Notes under the pieces: model-generated
What the model was told of the DNA's origin: nothing
The model's database searches: none
Seen by the model: only the letters and a program-made list of their open reading frames with translations
In this document: piece after piece, positions 1-7,379 of the stretch
Position numbering within the stretch: the first letter of the stretch is position 1
Layout: each line of letters opens with the position of its first letter
Position numbers and translations under genes: made by a program
Source: JBAYJT01 sp041664965
GTDB taxonomy: Bacteria > Pseudomonadota > Gammaproteobacteria > UBA9339
NCBI GenBank assembly: GCA_041664965.1
Contig: JBAYJT010000033.1
Coordinates: 1 to 17,887 of the forward strand
DNA length: 17,887 bases
Direction of reading: 5' to 3'

Positions 1-546
1 AATAATGTAACTTTTCAGCACGCTAGCGTTTTAGATTTACCTTTCGAGGACAATACTTTCGATGTTGTATTTTCGCAAGCTTTGTTAAGTCATTTGCAAG
101 ATCCGGTTACTGCTGTTCTGGAACAAAAACGTGTCACGAAAATAGGTGGTATGGTTGTGGCTAGAACTATGTATAGCAGTGGTATAGCATACTATCCAAA
201 AAATTTATTGTTAGAAGAAGCCTCTAGATTTAATTTTAAGCCCATAAAAGACAACGGCGGTGATCCAGATTTAGGCATTAAGCTTGGTAAAATATTTCGT
301 AAAGCTGGGTTTGGTGATATTAAACACACTATGTTTTGCGATACTTCTTTTAAAAGTTTAGCTAAAGATGTTTTCGCTCCTGAGGTTATGAACCGCGAAT
401 ACAACAAAAAGCTCTTAGCTGCTGGTAAAATTACTTTAAAAAAATTGCAACAATATCAACAAGCATGGCTAGATTTTGCCAATGATCCAGATGCTTTTTC
501 GTATTGTCCCGCGGGTGAAATTATTGCGGTTAAACAGAAATTATAG
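1..546 (+). CDS. SAM-dependent methyltransferase, 3' part only (5' end outside window)
   Basis: The frame is open from the first base and ends at TAG 544-546, giving 181 visible residues. The start of the gene lies upstream of the window; a TTG at 82 is only an internal codon. Near the visible N-terminus is a stretch resembling motifs II-III of class I methyltransferases (DLPFEDNTFDVVFSQ, followed by LLSHLQDP), the pattern of UbiE-like and Methyltransf_11 proteins. The nucleotide-binding glycine motif I should be in the missing part. The rest, with a Lys-rich helical region and a C-terminal EIIAVKQKL strand, fits the end of a Rossmann fold. The substrate cannot be told from this fragment. A short sequence repeated at 2425-2455 begins one base after the stop codon. 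Confidence 0.75.
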   Translation, partial: NNVTFQHASVLDLPFEDNTFDVVFSQALLSHLQDPVTAVLEQKRVTKIGGMVVARTMYSSGIAYYPKNLLLEEASRFNFKPIKDNGGDPDLGIKLGKIFRKAGFGDIKHTMFCDTSFKSLAKDVFAPEVMNREYNKKLLAAGKITLKKLQQYQQAWLDFANDPDAFSYCPAGEIIAVKQKL

Positions 547-547
547 A

Positions 548-578
548 CACGCAAAGTTTTTGAAACTCATGCTGGTAT
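548..578 (+). repeat. 31-bp dispersed sequence, copy 1
   Basis: This starts directly after the methyltransferase stop codon. It matches 2425-2455 at 27 of 31 positions by eye: CACGCAAAG, two differing bases, TTTGAAACTCATGC, then GG and AT separated by single differences. The second copy ends in a perfect palindrome that is decayed here. The remaining bases up to 649 show no gene and no clear terminator. Confidence 0.6.
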
Positions 579-649
579 ACATATGTAGCCGCGTTTATAT
601 TTTCGCATTTTGCAGCATTAAGTTAATTTTGATACCATTAAGAGCCTAG

Positions 650-1807
650 CTATTGCAACTTGGTGCCGCTGTGCGCTGTGGGCTTTAATATCGGCAATGG
701 TTTCCAAGTGATAAAAGGTTTAATCCGAGTTTTGTATCTGCCAAGATCATCGAAATACAGCACGTCGAATACAGAATCCTCTTCGCGGAAAATTTGATTA
801 GCTCTATGTAGAGATTGATGTTTGGGGATAATTCCAAGATTATCTTGCGCAAGTAGGCGTTTACGTATGCCTTCAGGATTATCTATAGTGATTGGTTTTC
901 CAGCATCATAGAGTCCCAAAAACATACATACTGTTTCTTTTAGGCGACCAATGGAAGCACCAGAAAGCGTAATTTGAAATTTTTCTTTTAGGTAATAGGA
1001 AGGGCGCGATACGTAAAGATCAATGTGAGTAGTATTTCCGCCGCGTTTAATTTCCCAAGGATGGCCGCCTGTAGATTTTTTGGGATGGGTCCCATCGATC
1101 CACTCTGCAAACTCTTTTGTAGAACTAGGATCTATTTCTAGCAAACCATTGTCTCTGCCATCTGCATAACGTTTATACAGTTCGCGTCCAGATAAGTTTT
1201 TGTCTATATCGTCGCTCTTTGTTTGTCCTGCAATATATGCGATTTTGCAATAATTAAAAAAATCATTAGCTGTCATTGTTTCTTTTGTAGTATTTTTATC
1301 GTCACGAAAATAACCGTTTTCGACTAGCTGGATAAATTTTTTAGTTTTTGACCTACCTAATTCTCGATCAATACGGAAAATGTCAGGCAAGGAAGATCGA
1401 ACCAAGGAGTTTGGTACTAAACCAAGTCGACAGTTGAGAGGATAATTTTCATATACGTGTTTATTAGCCTTGATCCAATCTTTTTTTGTAAATTTAAGCC
1501 AGTTATGCGCTGCTAAAATTAATTTATTCCAAGTAGCTTCGGGATTGTTATCGCGATAACCAAAAGACGATCTTCCCATTGATTCAGCTGTTTGCACACT
1601 TTTTTTAGGAACTACTTCGAGTGCATCCAGATCACCGTCCAATAAGCTTATGTAATAAATTTCATTGTATTTTAGTATATGCACATAGTGCCACTTGCCT
1701 TTTTTATCAGGAAAAATTATTTTCCAAATACGATCGTTGTAATCTATTTTATAATCAAATAGGGCTAGCTCATCTATTAACGCATAAACATTATCTTCAA
1801 ATTTCAT
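650..1807 (-). CDS. conserved-looking protein of unknown function with GGHPWE motif
   Basis: I do not recognise a named family. The 385-residue protein is soluble-looking, with no signal peptide or membrane segment. It has an N-terminal part rich in aromatic residues (1-65), a Lys-rich middle (90-170), then ELYKRYADGRDNGLLEID (209-226), GGHPWE (247-252) and GGNTTHIDLYV (256-266), and a C-terminal region containing GASIGRLKETVCMFLGLYDAG (283-303). The GGHPWE...GGN.THI.LYV block looks like a conserved core and faintly recalls uncharacterised proteins of Firmicutes and gut bacteria; that is memory, not a search. The ATG at 1807 is preferred because GAGG lies about 6 bases upstream. An in-frame ATG at 1975 would add 56 residues but has no ribosome binding site. 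The gene diverges from 2131. Confidence that it is coding is high; its function is unknown. Confidence 0.7.
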   Translation of the reverse strand: MKFEDNVYALIDELALFDYKIDYNDRIWKIIFPDKKGKWHYVHILKYNEIYYISLLDGDLDALEVVPKKSVQTAESMGRSSFGYRDNNPEATWNKLILAAHNWLKFTKKDWIKANKHVYENYPLNCRLGLVPNSLVRSSLPDIFRIDRELGRSKTKKFIQLVENGYFRDDKNTTKETMTANDFFNYCKIAYIAGQTKSDDIDKNLSGRELYKRYADGRDNGLLEIDPSSTKEFAEWIDGTHPKKSTGGHPWEIKRGGNTTHIDLYVSRPSYYLKEKFQITLSGASIGRLKETVCMFLGLYDAGKPITIDNPEGIRKRLLAQDNLGIIPKHQSLHRANQIFREEDSVFDVLYFDDLGRYKTRIKPFITWKPLPILKPTAHSGTKLQ

Positions 1808-2130
1808 AGAGACCTCAGTTAGTCTTAGAATTATCCGCTTCGCAAAGGGAATTTTATCTTTGGAAGAGAAGATTGTTAAGCAGTTTGTCACTAACATGTG
1901 ATATGACCGATAAAAAAACACGTGAGTTGATCGAAACTTAAGAAAGGCATCTTCTTTACTACTTTGTTTTAACATTAACTGTTGGGAAATTGATTATTTT
2001 CACTGTTGGTGTTACACCATGGGTGAAATTATAATATAGCCAATAATGAGGTAAGTAATGATAAACACCAATATTTTGATTTTTTAGAAGATTAGTTAGC
2101 CTGTAATGATTGATTGAGGTGCTATCGAAT
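1808..2130. other. 323-bp divergent intergenic region with an interrupted inverted repeat
   Basis: This lies between the divergent genes starting at 1807 (minus) and 2131 (plus), and no convincing gene was found in it. Around 1998-2028 there is an interrupted inverted repeat: outer arms TTTCAC (1998-2003) and GTGAAA (2023-2028), inner arms GGTG (2008-2011) and CACC (2015-2018), loop TTA. It could be an operator or a transcript hairpin; nothing shows which. GAGGTG at 2116-2121 is the ribosome binding site that fixes the downstream start at 2131. Confidence 0.4.
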
Positions 2131-2457
2131 ATGAACAAACTACAAGAACGTATTAAAAAAGTCTTTACCAAACCATCCATAGTCAGCGCTTTTGCTACTA
2201 TCAGGCCAGATGGCAAGCCTTGGGTGCGCTATGTTTGCGCTGTTATGGGTGATGATTTTAAAATTGATTCTAAAAAAGAGCGTGAGGCTATGTGGTATGA
2301 GCACTTGGGAGTATTTTTTAAAGGCAAAGACGATCCCAATTATGTGGTTATGGTTATAGATCCTTCGCGCATTGAAGTTTACGGCCCAGGTTTAGCTGGT
2401 CCGGAAGTTTGGAGTCCTGCCAGGCACGCAAAGACTTTGAAACTCATGCCGGCATGA
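2131..2457 (+). CDS. pyridoxamine 5'-phosphate oxidase-like (FMN split-barrel) protein with apparent internal deletion
   Basis: The 108-residue product matches both ends of the small general-stress/PNPOx-like flavoprotein family. The N-terminal part contains ATIRPDGKPWVRYVCAV (22-38) and the C-terminal part KEREAMWYEHLGVFFKGKDDPNYVVMVIDPSRIEVYGPG. In family members I know, about 45 residues (a strand with R.ATS...K..Q...NP, then a second strand pair) separate these blocks. Here they join directly at about residue 43. The flavin-binding barrel is therefore probably incomplete, and the gene may be non-functional or altered. The last 12 or so residues are encoded by a dispersed repeat (2425-2455). 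The ATG at 2131 has GAGGTG 9 bases upstream; a TTG at 2110 is in frame but lies before that site. The glycosyltransferase gene follows 19 bases after the stop. Confidence 0.65.
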   Translation: MNKLQERIKKVFTKPSIVSAFATIRPDGKPWVRYVCAVMGDDFKIDSKKEREAMWYEHLGVFFKGKDDPNYVVMVIDPSRIEVYGPGLAGPEVWSPARHAKTLKLMPA

Positions 2458-2458
2458 G
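2425..2458 (+). repeat. 31-bp dispersed sequence, copy 2, ending in a 16-bp perfect palindrome
   Basis: Bases 2425-2455 match 548-578 at 27 of 31 positions. The 3' part is the perfect palindrome CTCATGCC|GGCATGAG at 2443-2458. The copy overlaps the end of the flavoprotein gene and encodes RHAKTLKLMPA and the stop codon. No T-run follows, so a terminator role is not supported. Confidence 0.65.
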
Positions 2459-2476
2459 AATAGAGGATAATTTTAG

Positions 2477-4036
2477 ATGAATATAAAAAATAAGATTAAG
2501 TCTATTGGAATAAGAATTAGTTTAGAAAATATCGTTTTACTTTCTTTCATTGCTTTTTTACTCGCCATAAGTTTATTCCCCATTAATTACGGCTTTTGGC
2601 GAGATGAACTATACTATATCGCACTCAGCAAACATCTTGCTTGGGGCTATGTTGATGTTCCTCCGTTAATGCCATTTTGTATTGCAATAATGCGCTTTCT
2701 GTTTGGTGAGTCAGTAATTGCAATGCATCTATTGCCAGCAATCTTCGGTGTGGTAATTCTTATAATAACCCGCGAAATAGTTAAAAAATTTGGCGGTAAA
2801 TTATATGCGCAAATACTAGCTTTGCTTTGTATGGTTATGTCTGGAACGTTCATTTTCATGACTTCAAACATAATCTATGATTCCTTTGATCACTTATTCT
2901 GGGCATTATGTTTATATTCTTTGGTATTGCTATTGACCAGCGAAAATAAAAAATATTGGCTATATTTTGGGGTTTTCGTTGGTTTAGGGTTGATGTCAAA
3001 GTTCGGCATGTGTTGGTTAATATTTGGCGTTGTTATGGCAATGCTTTTTACCAAAGAACGCCATTATTTTCACACTCAGCAATTTTGGCTTGGTGCTATC
3101 ATCGCGTTAGTGCTTGTAAGTCCATATCTTATTTGGATTATACAAACCCATTTTTTAACATTTGAATATTTCGCTAATTATGCAAAATCTACGGCTTTAC
3201 TTACGTTATCGAGTTTCTTTTTAGATCAAATAAAGTTTATGAATCCTCTTTCTTTTCCAATTTGGGCTTTAGGTCTTTATTATTTTTTATTTGATCAAGA
3301 AGGGAAAAGGTTTAGATTATTTGGTTTAGCATATATTTTTATTTCTGCTATTATCATTATTCAGCAAGCAAAGTATTATACAATCCTTCCGCTTTTCCCT
3401 GTCCTATTTGCAGGTGGTGCAGTTTTTATCGAAAGATTTACTCAAAAATCTAAAGGCGCAGATTTGGGAGTAATTTTTTATGCTGTTTTGCTGACAATAG
3501 CAGGCATTATAATAATGCCCATCATAAGGCCTTGTTTCCCTGTTGACGTTACAATAAAGTATTCAAACTATATGGGATTATTTAAGTCCGGTAGCAAAAT
3601 GAACACTGAAAAATATAGTTTGGGAGTTTTGCCACAAAAATATGCCGACAGTTTTGGTTGGCAAGAAATGACTGCTCAGGTGGCAAAAATATATTATGAT
3701 CTTCCAGAAAAGGAGCGAAAAAACACTGTAATAGTTACGCGTAATTATGGTGAAGCTAGTGGAATTTATTTCTATAGTACGAAATATAAGTTGCCCATGC
3801 CAATTTCCCAGCATCTTCAGTATTATCTTTGGGGATATCGAAATATGACGGATAACGGAACAGCGATTTTAGTCGGCTGGTCTAATCCTGAGCCAGCCTG
3901 TAAAAAAGTCATACAAGTTGGACAAACTTACAATAAATATGCAGTGCCATTTGAGAATCAACCAATATTTCTATGTTGGGGTTTTAAAGAACCAGTAGCC
4001 CAAATTTGGCAGAAAGGAAAAGCTATGCATATGTAG
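2477..4036 (+). CDS. PMT/ArnT-family integral membrane glycosyltransferase (GT39/GT83-like)
   Basis: The 519-residue protein has many membrane segments (first at about 19-37, then a run from about 70 to 340) and a soluble C-terminal domain of about 170 residues. The first extracytoplasmic loop carries GFWRDELYYIALSKHLAWGYVDVPPL (39-64). This is the signature of PMT_2 proteins, where the Asp of RDE is the expected catalytic or metal-site residue and Y.D.PPL follows. Such enzymes move a sugar from a polyprenyl-phosphate donor onto protein, lipid A or another envelope acceptor at the outer face of the inner membrane. The acceptor here is unknown. The start ATG at 2477 has AGAGGA 8 or so bases upstream. 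The gene converges on the outer-membrane protein gene with an 11-base gap and no evident terminator between them. Confidence 0.85.
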   Translation: MNIKNKIKSIGIRISLENIVLLSFIAFLLAISLFPINYGFWRDELYYIALSKHLAWGYVDVPPLMPFCIAIMRFLFGESVIAMHLLPAIFGVVILIITREIVKKFGGKLYAQILALLCMVMSGTFIFMTSNIIYDSFDHLFWALCLYSLVLLLTSENKKYWLYFGVFVGLGLMSKFGMCWLIFGVVMAMLFTKERHYFHTQQFWLGAIIALVLVSPYLIWIIQTHFLTFEYFANYAKSTALLTLSSFFLDQIKFMNPLSFPIWALGLYYFLFDQEGKRFRLFGLAYIFISAIIIIQQAKYYTILPLFPVLFAGGAVFIERFTQKSKGADLGVIFYAVLLTIAGIIIMPIIRPCFPVDVTIKYSNYMGLFKSGSKMNTEKYSLGVLPQKYADSFGWQEMTAQVAKIYYDLPEKERKNTVIVTRNYGEASGIYFYSTKYKLPMPISQHLQYYLWGYRNMTDNGTAILVGWSNPEPACKKVIQVGQTYNKYAVPFENQPIFLCWGFKEPVAQIWQKGKAMHM

Positions 4037-4047
4037 CAATGCCACTG

Positions 4048-4710
4048 CTATTTAAAATTATACCGAACGTGTAAGCCCAAAATATGACTTCTTGGGATTA
4101 AATTGTATTCCGTATTGCGCGGAGATTTAGTATCAAAGCTGCTATAAAAAGAATAAATATAGTCGGCGCCGACACCAAAATTGGCAATAGTATAGTCTAT
4201 GCCTAATCCCAAACGTCCTCCGACTTTATTGGCAGAGTTTTGAAATCCAACGACACTCGGTATAGTATCTTGTGTTATAGATATTTTTCCATCGACCATA
4301 CCCATTCGAGCATAAAGCAGAAGGTTATTATTTATTTTGAAGCCTGGAGTTATATCTAGGGCAACGTAGTCTTGTATTGTTGTTTGGTTGTGGAAAATTT
4401 GGTCTTGATACAAAACGCCGACCCTGGTGATGTCTGCAATGATCTTACCTATGTTGGCCGTTAATTCGCTACCAATGTAGAAATTTCTAGGTAAATCATA
4501 GCCGTATCCTAGCGCGATATTTCCCAAAAAGTGTCCGTTTTTTAATTTTTTCGTAAAAGTTGTGTTAGTCGAAGGGCTGTATACTTGAAAAGTATTATTA
4601 GACATAGCTTCAAGTATTGCAGCGTTTACATAAAATCCATTAGCGAAAGCGACTTTAGTTGCTAGTAAACTTGAGAATAGAGCAAATAGAATAATAGTTT
4701 GTTTTTTCAT
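4048..4710 (-). CDS. small outer-membrane beta-barrel protein (OmpA/opacity-like)
   Basis: The 220-residue precursor begins with a clear Sec signal peptide (MKKQ, hydrophobic core, AFA at 21-23, cleavage likely before Asn24). The mature part is a succession of amphipathic strands with alternating aromatic residues: GNIALGYGYDL, NFYIGSELTANIG, VALDITPGF, NLLLYARMGMVDG, VGGRLGLGIDYTI, FGVGADYIYSFYSSF and the final HILGLHVRYNFK. This fits an eight-stranded barrel of the OMP_b-brl type with a terminal aromatic strand. Such proteins are often surface or adhesion proteins, but no specific role can be read here. AAGGAG sits 7 bases before the ATG at 4710. The gene is convergent with the glycosyltransferase gene and diverges from nadK. 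Confidence 0.8.
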   Translation of the reverse strand: MKKQTIILFALFSSLLATKVAFANGFYVNAAILEAMSNNTFQVYSPSTNTTFTKKLKNGHFLGNIALGYGYDLPRNFYIGSELTANIGKIIADITRVGVLYQDQIFHNQTTIQDYVALDITPGFKINNNLLLYARMGMVDGKISITQDTIPSVVGFQNSANKVGGRLGLGIDYTIANFGVGADYIYSFYSSFDTKSPRNTEYNLIPRSHILGLHVRYNFK

Positions 4711-4830
4711 GCATTTCTCCTTGATTTGTAATGTCTAATTTTTACCTTTTAAAACTTTAATAGTCAATTTATTTACTCTTTATATTCGTTCATTAATATG
4801 TTTTAATGCATTTCAAATAAAGCCACAGGT

Positions 4831-4878
4831 AAAAAACATGTCTACATGATTTTGTTTAAAATCAAAGAGTTATAAAAT
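4831..4878 (+). repeat. core of dispersed repeat family (core-only copy)
   Basis: This begins AAAAAACATGTCTA and ends GAGTTATAAAAT. It matches the cores at 7246-7294 (reverse), 11004-11056, 15774-15820 and 16712-16760 with scattered substitutions. No ATTCATAATT-type flanking tracts are present here. It lies in the region between the divergent omp and nadK genes. Confidence 0.8.
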
Positions 4879-4960
4879 GAAAATAAGAAATCGCAAATAT
4901 CGGCAATGGTTATTGGCACCGTTTGTCCTAAAAAAGCATTATCTTTTATGAAAAATTAGA

Positions 4961-4966
4961 TATAAT
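4961..4966 (+). promoter_or_regulatory. possible -10 box for nadK
   Basis: TATAAT at 4961-4966 is a perfect -10 match just upstream of nadK, but no good -35 is seen 16-18 bases before it. Transcription from here would give a leader of about 13 bases ahead of the chosen ATG, with the AAGGA site near its 5' end. This is weak evidence in AT-rich DNA. Confidence 0.3.
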
Positions 4967-4986
4967 TCCTAAGGATGAAAACTAAA

Positions 4987-5856
4987 ATGAAAAATTTTCG
5001 CAATGTTGCCTTGATTGGTAGGAAGGATGTTGTTGGCGTCCCTGAAACGCTAATGGCAGTGTGCGATTTTTTGACGCAACATGGTGTGAATTTTGTAGTG
5101 GACGACGAAACCTCTCATTTCTTTAACTCCAGAAAAGTTGAGGTGATAACTCGGGAAGATCTTCCTAAATGTTCGGATTTGATTATTGTAGTTGGAGGAG
5201 ATGGTAGTATTTTAAATATCGCGCCTTTTGCGGCGAAGCACAACTTACCGGTGTTTGGTATAAACCGCGGCCAGCTTGGCTTTCTTACTGATATTCATCC
5301 CGATGCTATTTATAAAATTGCAGCTATTTTAGATGGACACTATCAGGAAGAGCAGCGCTTTTTATTAAATCTACGAGTCAAAGATGAAAATAACCGCCTA
5401 GTTGTCAGCGATACTGCGCTTAACGATGTGGTTATTTCTGCGCATCAACCGACTAAGTTGGTGGAATTTGTTCTAAATATCGACAAGGAATATGTTTGCG
5501 ATTATCGCGCTGATGGCTTAATTGTTTCGACGCCAACTGGCTCGACAGCATATGCTCTGTCTGCCGGTGGACCGATTTTGCATCCTAATCTCGATGCTAT
5601 TACGCTTCTTCCTATGTTTTCGCATAATTTAAGCAGTCGGCCTATTGTTATCGAAGGAAAAAATAAAATTTCTGTAGTAATTTCCAAGGATAATCGCACC
5701 AATCTTTGCGTAAATTGTGATGGTCGTCAATCAGTCGATATTCCTCTTGGCAGCGTCGTTGAAATTACTCAAGAAAAGTTCAAACTGCTTTTGATACACC
5801 CCGAAGAATACAACTACTTCGCGACACTCCGCAGCAAATTGCATTGGGAACAGTAG
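4987..5856 (+). CDS. nadK: NAD kinase
   Basis: The enzyme phosphorylates NAD to NADP with ATP or polyphosphate in the cytoplasm. The 289-residue product has the family's GGDG motif (70-73, in LIIVVGGDGSILNIAP), then GINRGQLGFLTDI (91-103), the substrate-binding NDVVIS segment, and DGLIVSTPTGSTAYALSAGGPI. The end, LRSKLHWEQ, resembles other gammaproteobacterial NadK C-termini. Two ATGs lie close together. The one at 4975 overlaps the AAGGA ribosome site (4971-4975), so 4987, 11 bases after it, is preferred and gives the usual N-terminus MKNFRNVALIG. The 3' end is overlapped antisense by 77 bases by the extended tilS frame, and a repeat begins at the stop codon. Confidence 0.95.
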   Translation: MKNFRNVALIGRKDVVGVPETLMAVCDFLTQHGVNFVVDDETSHFFNSRKVEVITREDLPKCSDLIIVVGGDGSILNIAPFAAKHNLPVFGINRGQLGFLTDIHPDAIYKIAAILDGHYQEEQRFLLNLRVKDENNRLVVSDTALNDVVISAHQPTKLVEFVLNIDKEYVCDYRADGLIVSTPTGSTAYALSAGGPILHPNLDAITLLPMFSHNLSSRPIVIEGKNKISVVISKDNRTNLCVNCDGRQSVDIPLGSVVEITQEKFKLLLIHPEEYNYFATLRSKLHWEQ

Positions 5857-7183
5857 GGGCAGACACAAGACCCGCCCGTACGTAAAAGTGTAGAGACGCG
5901 ATTAATCGCGTCTCTACTTTATATTCACTGCATGCGTAACCCACAATTTCTATAATTTTATCGCCATAATAGATGAGAGGGATTTTTGTTCTTTGCCAAG
6001 GCGGTATACGCCATTCTTGCAGTAATTTCTTTAAAGAATGAGTGCCATTTCGCTTGGGAATTTTTATAGATTCAGCGCCTGTTCGCCAACGCACAGAGAT
6101 TTTGTTTTTAAGCGCTTTTGCGGTTTTTTCTGAGCAATTTTCACAATGCAAAATTCCAATAGAATCAGGTAATACAAGCGGCTTATTTAAGTTTTTCCAT
6201 AAGATGGGTTTGAAAGAGATTTTTTTCGAAGATTTAAGGATATAAATATCATCGCCATAGCGGCGCATTTCGGCTTCTCCCCAAGCAACAAGAGGAGTTT
6301 TATCGTAACGGCTTTCTAAAATATTTTTTTGGATATCCTGCATTTTGGCGCTACTTGGCATGCTAAAGCCAAGAGAATGAATGGCATAGCGCAAAACATT
6401 GCGCTGCCTTGCTTCACTCAAGAGTTTTAGCTTTTTTTGTGATAGCAGATTTTTTTTGCTGCCTTGAATTTTTTCATAGTCTAAAACTGCTAATTCTTCG
6501 AGAATATTACTAGCTTCCGCAGCGTGTATTGTAACGCGAGTGAGAGTTTTTTCAGCGCTAGGCCAATATTTTTTTAGAGCAGGTATAATCTTCTGCCTAA
6601 GATAATTACGCGCAAATTTAGTATCAGCGTTGCTTTGGTCTTCAATCCAATTTAAAGAGTGTTTTTTGGCATATGTTTCTAAATCTTGTCTAGAACAGTC
6701 TAAAAGTGGTCTAATTAATGTTCCATCTCCTAGCTTCGAAACAGCTGGCATAGCCGCCAAACCTTTCACTCCAGCTCCGCGTAAAAGCTGCAAAAGTAGC
6801 GTTTCGGCTTGATCGGTAGAGTGGTGAGCGCTAAGTAAAACGTCGCCTTTTTTAAGTGAAGAGGCGAAAGCTTGATAACGTAATGTCCGTGCCACTTCTT
6901 CGATACTTTGTCCTTTTTGCAGTTTTTTCTTAACGGCTATTTTTTTTATAATAATTTTTACGCCTAATTTTTGGCAAATTTTGCGGCAATGTAAACTCCA
7001 CTTTTTAGAATCTGGATATATTTCATGATCAATGTGAATAGCAACGATCTCGCTTTTTGGAAAAGCAGTTCTGTTTTGGACCACATTGTGCAGCAGAACA
7101 TGCGAATCTATACCGCCGCTGTAGGCGATGAAGATGCGTTTGGCATTTTGTAGAAGTTTATTATGCGAGGGATTAAAAAACAT
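5780..7183 (-). CDS. tilS: tRNA(Ile)-lysidine synthetase TilS with repeat-encoded C-terminal extension
   Basis: TilS attaches lysine to C34 of the CAU-anticodon tRNA-Ile using ATP, so that it reads AUA codons. The 467-residue product has the PP-loop SGGIDS (22-27), the tRNA-contacting LSAHHSTDQAETLLLQLLRGAGVKGLAAM block, and a TilS C-terminal domain with HSLKKLLQEWRIPPWQRTKIPLIYYGDKI. The family homology ends around GYACSEYK, near residue 422. The following 45 or so residues (ETRLIASL, RAGLVSAPTVP and onward) are translated from the palindromic repeat at 5853-5917 and then from the antisense strand of nadK. The ancestral stop has probably been displaced by the insertion. The start ATG at 7183 has a weak AGGT upstream. 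Function should be intact if the tail is tolerated. Confidence 0.93.
   Translation of the reverse strand: MFFNPSHNKLLQNAKRIFIAYSGGIDSHVLLHNVVQNRTAFPKSEIVAIHIDHEIYPDSKKWSLHCRKICQKLGVKIIIKKIAVKKKLQKGQSIEEVARTLRYQAFASSLKKGDVLLSAHHSTDQAETLLLQLLRGAGVKGLAAMPAVSKLGDGTLIRPLLDCSRQDLETYAKKHSLNWIEDQSNADTKFARNYLRQKIIPALKKYWPSAEKTLTRVTIHAAEASNILEELAVLDYEKIQGSKKNLLSQKKLKLLSEARQRNVLRYAIHSLGFSMPSSAKMQDIQKNILESRYDKTPLVAWGEAEMRRYGDDIYILKSSKKISFKPILWKNLNKPLVLPDSIGILHCENCSEKTAKALKNKISVRWRTGAESIKIPKRNGTHSLKKLLQEWRIPPWQRTKIPLIYYGDKIIEIVGYACSEYKVETRLIASLHFYVRAGLVSAPTVPNAICCGVSRSSCILRGVSKAV
5853..5917. repeat. palindromic repeat pair at the nadK/tilS junction
   Basis: Two inverted structures lie side by side. The first has arms GTAGGGGC (5853-5860) and GCCCGTAC (5874-5881) with one mismatch and a 13-base loop. 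The second, at 5890-5917, is a perfect 28-bp palindrome with half-site GTAGAGACGCGATT. It is unusually GC-rich for the region. It begins at the nadK stop codon and is read through in the tilS frame. In the transcript it would form strong hairpins and might act as a terminator in either direction, though no long T-run follows. The form suggests a mobile palindromic element. Confidence 0.75.
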
Positions 7184-7194
7184 GTAGTACCTAA

Positions 7195-7375
7195 GAATGA
7201 TGAATTATAAATTATGAATGATGAATTAATAAGAAAATAGATTTAATTTTACAACCCATTGAATTTAAAGGAAAATCTATAGACATGTTTTTTTGCAATT
7301 ATTAACCAGAACCCTAAAAAATTCATAATTTATAATTTATGATTTATAATTCATAATTCATAATTCATAATTTTC
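7195..7375 (-). repeat. composite repeat element with terminal inverted tracts (near-complete copy 1)
   Basis: This fills nearly all of the 196 bases between tilS and the ZIP gene. Left tract 7195-7230 carries tandem (A)TGAATTAT/ATGATGAATT units and right tract 7320-7375 carries the inverted ATTCATAATT/TTATAATTTATG units, so the ends are inverted repeats of each other. Between them lies the conserved core on the minus strand (7246-7294, read backwards as AAAAAAACATGTCTATAG... to GTTGTAAAAT) and a variable part. It encodes nothing and has the layout of a miniature non-autonomous element. Confidence 0.75.
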
Positions 7376-7379
7376 CTAA

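Noticed and set aside
689..704. 15-base exact match ATATCGGCAATGGTT also near 4898
   Set aside because: A single 15-base match is within chance for a window of this size; the flanks do not match.
1959..2216. Minus-strand open frame of 85 codons between the divergent genes
   Set aside because: It overlaps the flavoprotein gene antisense, has no recognisable motif and contains the interrupted inverted repeat; composition looks non-coding.
7246..7294. Core repeat as a tRNA or riboswitch-like RNA
   Set aside because: It has no cloverleaf, no strong internal stem and no terminator; it is very AT-rich and occurs in both orientations.
7195..7375. CRISPR array reading of the tandem ATTCATAATT units
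   Set aside because: Units are about 9-10 bases with no spacers of constant length and no cas genes nearby.
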